From the NCBI GenBank assembly GCA_963796225.1, contig CAWCLK010000024.1, positions 1-63,607 of the forward strand: a stretch of 63,607 bases of DNA, given 5' to 3'. The stretch's first letter is position 1, and every line of letters starts with the position of its first letter. This stretch comes from CAWCLK01 sp963796225. GTDB lineage: Bacteria > Actinomycetota > Nitriliruptoria > Nitriliruptorales > Nitriliruptoraceae. The position numbers and the translations under genes were made by a program. The notes beneath the pieces were generated by a model. It did not search any database. It worked only from the letters and a program-made list of their open reading frames with translations, and was not told the origin of the DNA. Shown here piece after piece: positions 55,397 through 63,607 of this stretch.

Positions 55397-56002
55397 TCAG
55401 GCACCTCCCCCGCGCATGGTCTCGAGCATCGCCTTCGGGGCGACGTCCTCGACGGGCTTGTCGCGCAGCTCGGCGATGGCGTGGGCCGAGCGCAGCTCCT
55501 TGAGGCCGGTCACCGTCGCGAACACGACGTTGATCGGGTTGGCGGTGCCGAGCGACTTGGCCAGCAGGTCCTTGATGCCGGCGGCCTCGACGACCGCACG
55601 CACCGGACCACCGGCGATGACCCCGGTACCGGGGGCGGCCGGCTTCAGCAGGACGTGGCCGGCACCCGCGCGCCCGTTGACCGGGTGCACGATGGTGTTG
55701 CCGACCATGGGGACCTTGAAGAAGTTCTTCTTGGCCTCCTCGACGCCCTTCTGGATCGCCGACTGGACCTCCTTGGCCTTGCCGTGGCCGACGCCCACCA
55801 TCCCCTTGCCGTCACCGACGACGACGAGGGCGGTGAACTGGAAGCGACGACCACCCTTGACGACCTTGGAGACGCGGTTGATGGAGACGACGCGCTCGTC
55901 GTACTGCTCGCGGTCCTGATCGCGCCCGCGGCCACCGCGGCGGTCGTCACGACCGCCACGTCCGCGGCCACCGGGACCGCCCGAACGGTTGTTGGCTGCC
56001 AT
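55397..56002 (-). CDS. rpsE: 30S ribosomal protein S5
   Basis: 201 residues. A Gly/Arg-rich N-terminus (GGRGRGGRDDRRGGRGRDQD) precedes the S5 fold: VVKGGRRFQFTALVVVGDG, GMVGVGHGKAKEVQSAIQ, RSAHAIAELRDK. The long RGG-like N-terminus is a common actinobacterial trait. Confidence 0.97.
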   Translation of the reverse strand: MAANNRSGGPGGRGRGGRDDRRGGRGRDQDREQYDERVVSINRVSKVVKGGRRFQFTALVVVGDGKGMVGVGHGKAKEVQSAIQKGVEEAKKNFFKVPMVGNTIVHPVNGRAGAGHVLLKPAAPGTGVIAGGPVRAVVEAAGIKDLLAKSLGTANPINVVFATVTGLKELRSAHAIAELRDKPVEDVAPKAMLETMRGGGA

Positions 56003-56011
56003 GATGACTCC

Positions 56012-56374
56012 TTAGAACTTCAGGCCGGCGTCGCGCGCGGCGTCGGCGAGGGCCTTGACGCGCCCCGCGTAGCGGTTGCCGCCACGGTCGAAGACGCACT
56101 CGGTCACGCCCGCCTCGGTCGCGCGCTGGCCGATGAGGGTGCCGACCTGGGCGGCGACGCCGGTCTTGCCCTCGTCGCCCTTGGTCACGCCGTCCTCGAG
56201 GGAGTTGGCGTTGGCCAGCGTGTGGCCGGCACGGTCGTCGATCAGCTGCGCGTAGATGTGGTCGTTGCTGCGGTAGATCGACAGGCGCGGCTTGGTGGCC
56301 GTGCCCGTGATCTTCTTGCGGATGCGACGCCGGCGGCGGTCGCGTCCCTGGCGCTTGCGCGTGGCAGCGTCCAT
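56012..56374 (-). CDS. rplR: 50S ribosomal protein L18
   Basis: 120 residues (RRRRIRKKITGTATKPRLSI; YRSNDHIYAQLIDDRAGHTL; VFDRGGNRYAGRVKALADAA). It binds 5S rRNA. Confidence 0.97.
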   Translation of the reverse strand: MDAATRKRQGRDRRRRRIRKKITGTATKPRLSIYRSNDHIYAQLIDDRAGHTLANANSLEDGVTKGDEGKTGVAAQVGTLIGQRATEAGVTECVFDRGGNRYAGRVKALADAARDAGLKF

Positions 56375-56464
56375 GTCGTTCCTCCTCGTACGTGCTCCCC
56401 TGCGGGGGAGGTACTGCGGCGCGGCGTGGGTTCACGCACCGCTGGTGGATGGGTGGATGGTCGC

Positions 56465-57007
56465 TCAGCGCCCCGCGGCCTTGCCGGCCTTGCGACGGAT
56501 GACCTCGCCCGCGTACTTGATGCCCTTGCCCTTGTAGGGCTCCGGCGGACGCAGGCGACGGATGTTGGCGGCGACCTGGCCGACCAGCTGCTTGTCGATC
56601 CCGGACACGATGATCTCGGTCTGGGTCGGGGCCTGCAGCGTGATGCCGTCGGGGGCCTCGACGTTGATCGGGTGGCTGTAGCCCACCTGGATCTCGAGGT
56701 CGGAGCCCTTCTGCTGGGCGCGGTAGCCGACGCCGACCAGCTCGAGACGCTTCTCGTAGCCGGCCGAGACGCCCTCGACCATGTTCCAGATCAGGGACCG
56801 GACCAGGCCGTGCAGGGACCGGTGCTCGCGGTCGTCGCCGAGCCGGGTGACGACGACGTTGTCGTCCTCGTCCCGGCCGATCTCGACGCCCTCGGGCATG
56901 GTCTGGGACAGCTCGCCCTTGGGGCCCTTCACGGTGACGTGCAGGCCGTCCAGCGAGATCTCGACGCCGTCGGGCGGCGAGATCGGAAGCTTGCCGATGC
57001 GTGACAT
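56465..57007 (-). CDS. rplF: 50S ribosomal protein L6
   Basis: 180 residues (MSRIGKLPISPPDGVEISLD) with the signature PEPYKGKGIKYAGEVIRRKA at the C-terminus. Confidence 0.97.
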   Translation of the reverse strand: MSRIGKLPISPPDGVEISLDGLHVTVKGPKGELSQTMPEGVEIGRDEDDNVVVTRLGDDREHRSLHGLVRSLIWNMVEGVSAGYEKRLELVGVGYRAQQKGSDLEIQVGYSHPINVEAPDGITLQAPTQTEIIVSGIDKQLVGQVAANIRRLRPPEPYKGKGIKYAGEVIRRKAGKAAGR

Positions 57008-57026
57008 GTTGTTCAGCTCCTCAGGC

Positions 57027-57425
57027 TCACCAGACGTACGCGAGCAGCTCGCCGCCGCGTCCGTCCTTGCGAGCCTGGCGGTCGGTCATCAGGCCGGCGT
57101 TCGTGGAGACGATCGCGACGCCGAGGCCACCGAGCACACGCGGGATCTCGTCACGCTTGACGTAGACCCGCAGGCCCGGCTTCGAGACGCGCTTGAGGCC
57201 GGTGATGACGCGCTCACGGTTCTGGCCGTACTTCATCTTGACCGTCAGCGTGGGCTGCGGCTTGGTGTCCTCGACGGACCAGCCGGTGATGTAGCCCTCC
57301 TGCTCGAGGATCTTGGCGATGTTCACCTTGATCTTCGAGGACGGCATCACGGCGTCGTCGAGGTAGGCCAGCGAGGCGTTGCGGACACGCGTGAGCATGT
57401 CGGCGACCGGGTCGGTCATGGTCAT
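57027..57425 (-). CDS. rpsH: 30S ribosomal protein S8
   Basis: 132 residues from ATG 57425 (GAGGAG about 10 nt upstream); ATG 57419 is also in frame. Motifs are DPVADMLTRVRNASLAYLDD and GLGVAIVSTNAGLMTDRQAR. Confidence 0.97.
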   Translation of the reverse strand: MTMTDPVADMLTRVRNASLAYLDDAVMPSSKIKVNIAKILEQEGYITGWSVEDTKPQPTLTVKMKYGQNRERVITGLKRVSKPGLRVYVKRDEIPRVLGGLGVAIVSTNAGLMTDRQARKDGRGGELLAYVW

Positions 57426-57493
57426 GGGTGATCAGCTCCTCGGGGTTGCGGGGACGCGGCCCCGCACTTCCCGTGGTGGTGGGTGTGGTGGCG

Positions 57494-57679
57494 TTACCAG
57501 GAGGCCTTGCGGATCCCGGGCAGCTCGCCGGCGTGCGCCATCTCGCGGAAGCAGACGCGGCAGAGCTTGAACTTGCGGTAGACGGCACGCGGGCGACCGC
57601 AGCGCTGGCAGCGCGTGTAGTCACGGACGCCGAACTTGTGGTCGCGCTGGGCGTCGACCTTCTTGGACGTCTTGGCCAT
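57494..57679 (-). CDS. rpsZ: 30S ribosomal protein S14, type Z (zinc)
   Basis: 61 residues. The zinc ligands are CQRCGRPR and CRVCFREMA. The short zinc form is the housekeeping type in this operon position. Confidence 0.96.
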   Translation of the reverse strand: MAKTSKKVDAQRDHKFGVRDYTRCQRCGRPRAVYRKFKLCRVCFREMAHAGELPGIRKASW

Positions 57680-57682
57680 GGG

Positions 57683-58258
57683 TCAGGCCTCCTTCGTGAA
57701 GGGGAAGCCGAAGGCCTCGAGCAGCGCCTTGCCCTGCTCGTCGGTCTCGGCGGAGGTGACGATCGTCACGTCCATGCCGCGCACGGCGTCGATGTCGTCG
57801 TAGTCGATCTCGGGGAACACCAGCTGCTCGGTGAGGCCGAAGGTGTAGTTGCCCCGACCGTCGAACGAGCGGGGGTTCAGGCCACGGAAGTCACGGATGC
57901 GGGGCAGCGCGACCGACAGCAGGCGGTCGAAGAACTCCCACATCCGGTCGCCGCGCAGGGTGACCTTGGCGCCGATGGCCATGCCCTCGCGCAGCTTGAA
58001 GCCGGCGATGGACTTGCGCGCACGGTTCACGCGGGGCTTCTGCCCGGTGATCGTGGACAGGTCCTGCATGGCGCCCTCGAGCGCCTTGGAGTCGTTGATG
58101 GCCTCGCCGAGCCCCACGTTGACCACGATCTTGGTCAGCGTCGGGATCTGCATGACGTTGGTCAGCCCCAGCTGCTCCTTGAGCTGCGGGGCGATCGTCT
58201 CGCGGTGCAGCGCCTTCTTGCGCGGCATCTCGCGGAGCGGGGTGGAGGTGTCGCTCAT
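57683..58258 (-). CDS. rplE: 50S ribosomal protein L5
   Basis: 191 residues. Motifs are LTNVMQIPTLTKIVVNVGLG, TGQKPRVNRARKSIAGFKLR and GRGNYTFGLTEQLVFPEIDY. It binds 5S rRNA. Starts after a 103-bp gap from rplX. Confidence 0.97.
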   Translation of the reverse strand: MSDTSTPLREMPRKKALHRETIAPQLKEQLGLTNVMQIPTLTKIVVNVGLGEAINDSKALEGAMQDLSTITGQKPRVNRARKSIAGFKLREGMAIGAKVTLRGDRMWEFFDRLLSVALPRIRDFRGLNPRSFDGRGNYTFGLTEQLVFPEIDYDDIDAVRGMDVTIVTSAETDEQGKALLEAFGFPFTKEA

Positions 58259-58361
58259 CGCGTCTCGTCCTTGGTCATCTCCCGGGGCGTCGCCACCGCG
58301 GTGCGCGGTGCGGGATCCCCCGGAACATGCTCGGGTGTGGGGTGGTGGTGGGGGTGGGCGA

Positions 58362-58688
58362 TCAGAACGCGGCGCCGCACTTGCGGCACGTGCGGGTCTT
58401 GGACCGCTGGTCGCCCTCGTCGGTCAGCGTGAACCCGACGCGCACGGCCTGGTCACAGGACGGGCACACGGGCATGACGTTGCTGACGTGGACGGGGGCC
58501 TCGGTCTCGATGATGCCGCCCTGCGCGCCGGCAGCGGTCTGCTGCATGCGCTGGTGCTTCTTGACGTAGTTGACGCCCTCGACGAGCACCCGGTCACGGT
58601 CCGTGAAGACCTTGACCACGCGGCCGGTCTTGCCACGGTCCTTGCCGGCGATCACCTGGACCTGGTCGTCCTTGCGGATGCGGCGCAT
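58362..58688 (-). CDS. rplX: 50S ribosomal protein L24
   Basis: 108 residues from ATG 58688. The KOW motif is DQVQVIAGKDRGKTGRVVKV. The C-terminus has a zinc-ribbon-like pair (CPSC and CRKC), as in many actinobacterial L24s. Confidence 0.97.
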   Translation of the reverse strand: MRRIRKDDQVQVIAGKDRGKTGRVVKVFTDRDRVLVEGVNYVKKHQRMQQTAAGAQGGIIETEAPVHVSNVMPVCPSCDQAVRVGFTLTDEGDQRSKTRTCRKCGAAF

Positions 58689-58690
58689 GG

Positions 58691-59059
58691 TTACAGCACC
58701 TCCGGGGCGAGCGAGACGATCTTCATGAACCTGCGGTCGCGCAGCTCGCGTGCGACCGGGCCGAAGATGCGGGTCCCGCGGGGGGAGTTGTCGGGGCGGA
58801 TGATGACGCACGCGTTCTCGTCGAACCGGATGTAGGAGCCGTCGGGGCGACGGCTCTCCTTCACGGTCCGCACGACCACGCAGCGCACCACCTCGCCCTT
58901 CTTGACGTTGGACGAGGGGATCGCCTGCTTGACGGTGCCGACGAACACGTCACCGACGGAGGCATAGCGACGGCCGGACCCCCCGAGCACGCGGATGCAC
59001 AGCACCTCGCGGGCTCCGGAGTTGTCCGCGACCTTGAGTCGCGATTCCTGCTGGATCAT
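58691..59059 (-). CDS. rplN: 50S ribosomal protein L14
   Basis: 122 residues (MIQQESRLKVADNSGAREVL; VRCVVVRTVKESRRPDGSYI; GPVARELRDRRFMKIVSLAP). It lies 2 bp before rplX. Confidence 0.98.
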   Translation of the reverse strand: MIQQESRLKVADNSGAREVLCIRVLGGSGRRYASVGDVFVGTVKQAIPSSNVKKGEVVRCVVVRTVKESRRPDGSYIRFDENACVIIRPDNSPRGTRIFGPVARELRDRRFMKIVSLAPEVL

Positions 59060-59084
59060 CGTTCAGCCTTCGGATGAATGAAAG

Positions 59085-59351
59085 TCACTTCGCGCGTTCG
59101 ACGATCTCGGCGAGGCGCCAGCGCTTGAGCTTGCTCAGCGGGCGCGTCTCGGCGATCACGACCGTGTCACCGACACCGGCGTCGTTGTTCTCGTCGTGGA
59201 CGTGGAAGCGCTTGTTGCGCTTGACGGTCTTGCCGTACAGGCCATGGGTCGTGCGCCGCTCGATGGCGACGATGATCGTCTTGTCCTGGGTGTCGGACAC
59301 GACGACACCGCGACGCTCCTTGCGAGCGTTGCGCTCGATGGTCTCGCTCAT
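59085..59351 (-). CDS. rpsQ: 30S ribosomal protein S17
   Basis: 88 residues from ATG 59351 (AGGAG 8 nt upstream). GTG 59360, overlapping the rpmC stop, is an alternative. Motifs are RRGVVVSDTQDKTIIVAIER and VGDTVVIAETRPLSKLKRWR. Confidence 0.96.
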   Translation of the reverse strand: MSETIERNARKERRGVVVSDTQDKTIIVAIERRTTHGLYGKTVKRNKRFHVHDENNDAGVGDTVVIAETRPLSKLKRWRLAEIVERAK

Positions 59352-59356
59352 GTCAC

Positions 59357-59575
59357 TCACTCCTGAACCTCGGCCCGGGCAGCCGCCATCTCGCGCTCAC
59401 GCTGGACGGTGAGGATGCGGGCGATCTCGCGCTTGACGGCCTTGATGCGGCGGGGGTCGTCGAGCTGGCCGGTCACGATCTGGAAGCGCAGGTTGAACAG
59501 CTCTTCCTTGTTGTCGGCCAGCTGCTGGTCGAGCTCGTCGTCGGCGAGCTCACGCAGCTCGGATGCGGTGTTCAT
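59357..59575 (-). CDS. rpmC: 50S ribosomal protein L29
   Basis: 72 residues (ELADDELDQQLADNKEELFN; LDDPRRIKAVKREIARILTV). Overlaps rplP by 4 bp. Confidence 0.96.
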   Translation of the reverse strand: MNTASELRELADDELDQQLADNKEELFNLRFQIVTGQLDDPRRIKAVKREIARILTVQREREMAAARAEVQE

Positions 59576-59994
59576 TCGCCACCCTCCTCACGCGCCACGA
59601 ACTTGGTCTTGACGGGGAGCTTGTGCGACGCGCGGCGCATGGCCTCGCGGGCGAGCTCCTCGGACACGCCGGAGATCTCGAACAGGACCCGGCCGGGCTT
59701 GACCGCCGCGACCCAGTGGTCGGGCGAGCCCTTGCCGGAGCCCATGCGGGTCTCGAGCGGCTTCCTGGTGATGGACCGGTCGGGGAAGATCGCGATGCGG
59801 ACCTTGCCGCCACGCTTGACGGCGCGGGTGATCGCGATACGGGCCGACTCGATCTGGCGTGCCGTGATCCAGCCGGGGGTGATGGCCTTCAGGCCGTAGT
59901 CCCCGACGAAGATCTCGGTGCCACCGGTCGCCAGGCCCTTGAGGGGCCGCGGCCGGTGCTGCTTGCGGTACTTGACGCGCTTGGGGGCCAGCAT
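59572..59994 (-). CDS. rplP: 50S ribosomal protein L16
   Basis: 140 residues (MLAPKRVKYRKQHRPRPLKG; GSGKGSPDHWVAAVKPGRVL, the loop near the A-site). Confidence 0.98.
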   Translation of the reverse strand: MLAPKRVKYRKQHRPRPLKGLATGGTEIFVGDYGLKAITPGWITARQIESARIAITRAVKRGGKVRIAIFPDRSITRKPLETRMGSGKGSPDHWVAAVKPGRVLFEISGVSEELAREAMRRASHKLPVKTKFVAREEGGE

Positions 59995-59997
59995 GCG

Positions 59998-61134
59998 TCA
60001 GCCCTCCTGCTTCTCGTCGCCACCGTCCGAGGACTCGTCCGCAGGGGTCTCCTCCGCCACGGCCTCGGCCGGGGCGTCGGGGACCTCGCGGGCCTCGGGG
60101 GCGTCGCTCGGTTCGGGGGTGGCGTCGGCGCCCTTGGCCTCGTTGGCGTCCTCGCCCGCGACCTGCTCGGCGGGCATGGCGCCGGACTGCGGCGGGGCGG
60201 CCTCGGTGGTGGCCTCGGCGACGTCGTGGGCTGCGGTGTCGCCGGCTTCGGCGACCTTCGCGGGGGCGTCGGGACCGGCGTTGGACGTGTCCGCGGTCTC
60301 CTTGGTCGCCTCGGCAGGGGCCGCTTCGGCGGGCGATGCGGCAGCCTGCTGGGCGGGCTGCTGCTGCTTGCCGACGCCGGTGACCTGCTTGGCGACCTTG
60401 GCGGCCTTGCGGGCGGCCTTGCGACGCGGGCGGTCGTCGACGGGGCGACCCTCGGCCAGCGCACGGGCGCGGTCCATGGCGCGCTGGGCCTCGGCCTCCT
60501 CGCCGGAGCCGATGACGTCACCGGTGTAGATCCACACCTTCACGCCGAGGACGCCGTAGGTGGTCTTGGCCTCGTCGAGGCCGTAGTCCACCTTGGCGCG
60601 CAGCGTGTGCAGCGGGACCTGGCCCTCGCGGTACCACTCGGACCGGCTCATCTCGGAGCCGCCGAGGCGGCCACCGACCTGGATCCGGATGCCCTTGGCG
60701 CCGGCCTTCATGGCGTTCTGCACCGCGCGGCGCATGGCGCGGCGGAAGGCGACGCGGCCACGCAGCTGCTCGGCGACGTTGAAGGCGACGACCTGGGCGT
60801 CGAGCTCGGGCGTCTTGATCTCGATGATGTTGAGCTTGACCTTCTTGCCGGTCAGCTTCTCGAGGTCCGCGCGGATGGCGTCGGCCTCGGCACCACGACG
60901 ACCGATGACGATGCCGGGGCGCGCCGCCTGGACGCTGACCTCGACGTTGTCACGGGTGCGGGTGATGTCGATGCGGCTGATGCCGGCGTGACGCACGCGC
61001 TTCCGGATGTACTTGCGGATCCGGTCGTCCTCGTGCAGGTAGACGCCGTACTGGGTCGGCTCGGCGATCCACTTGGACTTCCAGTCCGTGGTGATGCCGA
61101 GGCGGAACCCGTAGGGGTTGACCTTCTGGCCCAT
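59998..61134 (-). CDS. rpsC: 30S ribosomal protein S3 with very long C-terminal extension
   Basis: 378 residues. The first ~220 are normal S3: MGQKVNPYGFRLGITTDWKS, the KH domain RPGIVIGRRGAEADAIRADL and VWIYTGDVIGSGEEAEAQ. The remaining ~160 start with a basic stretch (RRKAARKAAKVAKQVTGVGK) and continue Ala/Glu/Pro/Asp-rich to SSDGGDEKQEG. Many actinobacterial S3 proteins have tails, but 378 residues is long. The KH domain lies at the mRNA entry channel, so the tail would project there. Confidence 0.96.
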   Translation of the reverse strand: MGQKVNPYGFRLGITTDWKSKWIAEPTQYGVYLHEDDRIRKYIRKRVRHAGISRIDITRTRDNVEVSVQAARPGIVIGRRGAEADAIRADLEKLTGKKVKLNIIEIKTPELDAQVVAFNVAEQLRGRVAFRRAMRRAVQNAMKAGAKGIRIQVGGRLGGSEMSRSEWYREGQVPLHTLRAKVDYGLDEAKTTYGVLGVKVWIYTGDVIGSGEEAEAQRAMDRARALAEGRPVDDRPRRKAARKAAKVAKQVTGVGKQQQPAQQAAASPAEAAPAEATKETADTSNAGPDAPAKVAEAGDTAAHDVAEATTEAAPPQSGAMPAEQVAGEDANEAKGADATPEPSDAPEAREVPDAPAEAVAEETPADESSDGGDEKQEG

Positions 61135-61166
61135 GTGATGAACTCCTTCGCCCGGCTCAGGCGTCG

Positions 61167-61505
61167 TCAGCCGTCGCGCACGACCACGGTGATGTGGCTG
61201 GTGCGCTTGCGGATTCGGTACGCCCGGCCCATGGCGCGGGGCTGGTAGCGCTTGAGCGTCGGTCCCTCGTCGGCGAACGCCCGGTCGACCACGAGGTCGT
61301 CGGGGTCCAGGCCGTCGTTGTTCTCGGCGTTGGCGATCGCCGAGTTCAGGACCTTGAGCAGCGGCTTGGCCGCGCCCTTCTCCGCGAACTCGAGGATGCG
61401 CTGCGCCTCGCCCACGGGCGCGCCGACGATCAGGCGCGTCAGCTGACGCACCTTCGTCGGGGACACCCGCACGTACTTGGCGGTGGCCCTCACCTTGGTT
61501 GCCAT
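61167..61505 (-). CDS. rplV: 50S ribosomal protein L22
   Basis: 112 residues from ATG 61505 (KVRATAKYVRVSPTKVRQLT). The exit-tunnel loop is RYQPRAMGRAYRIRKRTSHI. Confidence 0.97.
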   Translation of the reverse strand: MATKVRATAKYVRVSPTKVRQLTRLIVGAPVGEAQRILEFAEKGAAKPLLKVLNSAIANAENNDGLDPDDLVVDRAFADEGPTLKRYQPRAMGRAYRIRKRTSHITVVVRDG

Positions 61506-61564
61506 GTCGAGATCCTTGTTGGCTGTCGCCGTCACGGCGGTCAGCGGCGGGTTCGCTGCACCGC

Positions 61565-61852
61565 TCAACGCCGCTTCTTCGCGGCCGACTTCTCGCCGGC
61601 GCCCTGCCACTTGACGGCTCGCGTGGGAGCGAACTCGCCGAGCTTGTGGCCGACCATCGACTCGGAGATGTAGACGGGCACGTGCTTGCGCCCGTCGTGG
61701 ACCGCGATCGTGTGGCCGACCATCTCGGGGAAGATGGTCGAGCGACGCGACCACGTCTTGATGACGCGCTTGTCGCCCGCTTCGTTCTGAGCGTCCACCT
61801 TCTTCATGAGGTGGTCGTCGACGAAGGGGCCCTTCTTCAGGCTGCGGGGCAT
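61565..61852 (-). CDS. rpsS: 30S ribosomal protein S19
   Basis: 95 residues (MPRSLKKGPFVDDHLMKKVD; TWSRRSTIFPEMVGHTIAVH; VGHKLGEFAPTR). Follows rplB by 3 bp. Confidence 0.98.
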   Translation of the reverse strand: MPRSLKKGPFVDDHLMKKVDAQNEAGDKRVIKTWSRRSTIFPEMVGHTIAVHDGRKHVPVYISESMVGHKLGEFAPTRAVKWQGAGEKSAAKKRR

Positions 61853-61855
61853 AGG

Positions 61856-62690
61856 TCAGCGCCTCCGGTTCTTGCCGCGACGGCGGATGATGAGCTTGTC
61901 GGAGCTGGCGTTGCGCTTGCGGGTGCGGCGTTCGGGGTTGCCCCACGGGTCGACCGGGTGGCGACCGCCGGAGGTCTTGCCCTCACCACCACCGTGCGGG
62001 TGGTCGACGGGGTTCATGACGACACCGCGGGACTGCGGGCGCACGCCCTTCCAGCGGGTGCGACCGGCCTTGCCGAGGCTTGATCAGCTCGTGCTCCTCG
62101 TTGCCGACGGCGCCGATCGTCGCGCGACAGCGCGCCTCGACCAGGCGGATCTCGCCGGAGGGCAGCCGCAGCGCGGCCATCTTGCCCTCCTTGGCGAGCA
62201 GCTGGATCGAGGTGCCGGCCCCGCGGGCGAGCTTGGCGCCACCACCGGGGCGAAGCTCGACGGCGTGGACCGTCGAACCGACCGGGATGTTGGCCAGCGG
62301 CAGCGCGTTGCCGGTCTTGATGTCGGACTCGGGGCCCGACTCGACCAGCGCACCGACCTGGAGGTTCTTGGGCGCGAGGATGTAGCGCTTCTCGCCGTCG
62401 TGGTAGTGCAGCAGGGCGATGCGCGCCGACCGGTTGGGGTCGTACTCGACCGCCGCGACCGTCGCGGGCACGCCGTCCTTGTCCCGACGGAAGTCGATGA
62501 CGCGGAACTTGCGCTTGTGCCCACCACCGCGGTGGCGGCTGGTGATGCGACCGTGGACGTTGCGGCCGGCCTTGTTGCGACCCGGCGTCAGCAGCGACTT
62601 CTCGGGCGTCGACCTGGTGACCGTGTCGAATGCGGACACGGAGGCACCACGACGCGCCGGCGTCGTCGGCTTGAACTTGCGAATGGCCAT
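61856..62690 (-). CDS. rplB: 50S ribosomal protein L2, single-base frameshift
   Basis: About 277 residues after repair. ATG 62690 begins MAIRKFKPTTPARRGASVSA. Conserved parts are HRGGGHKRKFRVIDFRRDKD, GDALPLANIPVGS-like (KTGNALPLANIPVGSTVHAV) and EARCRATIGAVGNEEHELI. Near 62083 the DNA reads AAGCCTCGGCAAGGCC; removing one C gives K-L-G-K-A-G and then TRWKGVRPQSRGVVMNPVDH and PHGGGEG, the catalytic-site loop. L2 is indispensable for peptidyl transfer, so the extra base is almost certainly a sequence error. This is the key control for judging other broken genes here. Confidence 0.97.
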
Positions 62691-62701
62691 GTCAGCTTCC
62701 T

Positions 62702-62992
62702 CTACAGGCCGGCGTCGAACAGCTCGATCTCGTCGCCCTCGGCGAGGGTGACGATCGCCCGCTTGATGTCGGGGCGCTTGCCGGTGATCCAGCCGCGGCG
62801 CTTGCGCTTGCCGGGCCGGTTCTGGGTGTTCACGCGGGTGACCGTGACGTCGAAGATCCGCTCGATGGCGATCTTGATCTCGGTCTTGTTGGCCCGGGGG
62901 TCGACCACGAACGTGTACTTGTTCTCGTCGAGCATCCCGTAGGACTTCTCGGAGATCACCGGGCGGAGGATGATGTCGCGGGGGTCCTTCAC
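62702..62992 (-). CDS. rplW: 50S ribosomal protein L23
   Basis: 96 residues (MKDPRDIILRPVISEKSYGM; YTFVVDPRANKTEIKIAIER; VNTQNRPGKRKRRG). It lies at the tunnel exit and docks trigger factor. Overlaps rplD by 4 bp. Confidence 0.97.
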   Translation of the reverse strand: MKDPRDIILRPVISEKSYGMLDENKYTFVVDPRANKTEIKIAIERIFDVTVTRVNTQNRPGKRKRRGWITGKRPDIKRAIVTLAEGDEIELFDAGL

Positions 62993-63607
62993 GCCTCGAC
63001 CTCCTTCTGCTCGGCATCGCCGACACGGCGGCCGGTGCCGATGAGGGCCAGGGCGGCCTCGTCGATCAGCAGGGCGTCGTGGCGGACGACGTCGTAGGTG
63101 TTGAGCTGGTCCACGACGATGGTGTGGACACGGGGCAGGTTGCGGAACGACTTGACCGTCGCGGCGTCCCAGGTCCCGAGCACGACCAGCGTCGAGCGCC
63201 CGTCCTGGCCGAGCGCGGTCAGCGCGGCCTTGGCCTCGCGGGTCTTCGGCGCCTCGAAGGCCAGGTCACGCACGACGCGGAGGTCGCCGCCCTGGGCGCG
63301 GTCGGTCAGCGCGGAGCGCAGGGCGGCCCGCTTGACCTTCTTGTTGACGCGCTTGGCCCACGAGCCGGGGGTGCGCCCGTGGGCGACACCACCGCCGACC
63401 CACTGCGGGGAGCGGATCGAGCCCTGGCGGGCGCGACCGGTGCCCTTCTGGCGCCACGGCTTGGCGCCACCACCGCGCACCTCGCCACGGGTCTTGGTCT
63501 TGTGGGTGCCCTGCCGGGCCGCCGCGAGCTGCGCGGTGACGACCTCGTGCATGACGGCGACGTTGACCGTGCCGTCGAACCACTCGGCCGGCAGGTCGAC
63601 GGACCCG
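62989..63607 (-). CDS. rplD: 50S ribosomal protein L4, 5' end outside window
   Basis: 206 residues are visible. The reading frame runs open to the window edge (GSVDLPAEWFDGTVNVAVMH), so the start is missing, by roughly 10-20 residues judging from family length. Conserved tunnel loop: KTRGEVRGGGAKPWRQKGTG and RARQGSIRSPQWVGGGVAHG. Confidence 0.97.
   Translation of the reverse strand, partial: GSVDLPAEWFDGTVNVAVMHEVVTAQLAAARQGTHKTKTRGEVRGGGAKPWRQKGTGRARQGSIRSPQWVGGGVAHGRTPGSWAKRVNKKVKRAALRSALTDRAQGGDLRVVRDLAFEAPKTREAKAALTALGQDGRSTLVVLGTWDAATVKSFRNLPRVHTIVVDQLNTYDVVRHDALLIDEAALALIGTGRRVGDAEQKEVEA

Overview
The window is very GC-rich DNA from an actinobacterium. The S10-spc-alpha ribosomal block, a CIRCE-controlled groES-groEL, BldD-type regulators, F420-type nitroreductase kin and S-layer homology (SLH) proteins together suggest a deep actinobacterial lineage, probably Nitriliruptoria or a relative (inference; no 16S is present).

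Layout. 1-4176 (minus): the N-terminal part of a secreted subtilase and a secreted ceramidase-like protein. 4393-7841: an AbiEi/AbiEii toxin-antitoxin pair with an inverted repeat over its ribosome site, a lamin-tail lipoprotein, a tyrosine recombinase and two perfect hairpins. 7868-26721: a cell-envelope region with a large SLH (S-layer) protein, an ECF sigma factor with a membrane partner, an SLH-phosphodiester glycosidase fusion, a CsaB-like polysaccharide pyruvyl transferase, a membrane protein of the LPG-synthase/flippase-like family, UDP-GlcNAc 2-epimerase, a UDP-sugar dehydrogenase, a tyrosine-kinase-like membrane protein without a P-loop, lipoproteins and a GT39-type glycosyltransferase. 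26762-28062: an AbiEi-DUF559 gene bracketed by four copies of a ~60-bp palindromic element. 28219-30434: groEL and groES behind a sigma70-like promoter carrying two CIRCE operators. 30674-32363: three BldD paralogues, two with the full c-di-GMP signature. 32570-45083 (minus): GNAT, tsaD, rimI, tsaB, tsaE, uracil-DNA glycosylase, P1 peptidase, alr, nnr, glmS, an unknown gene and glmM. 45192-63607 (minus): rpsI, rplM, a nitroreductase, truA, then rplQ-rpoA-rpsD-rpsK-rpsM-rpmJ-infA-map-adk-secY and the spc and S10 operons up to a partial rplD.

The genes form two themes. The right half is a growth core: ribosome, RNA polymerase alpha, Sec translocon, tRNA t6A synthesis, and amino-sugar and D-alanine supply for peptidoglycan. 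The left half looks like a surface-layer locus: SLH proteins plus the enzymes expected to make and pyruvylate the wall polymer they bind.

Caution on quality: many genes carry single-base frameshifts. One is a one-base insertion in rplB, which must be functional, so most breaks are better read as consensus errors than as pseudogenes. I therefore give whole-gene spans and the approximate break points. No tRNA, rRNA or CRISPR array was recognised.
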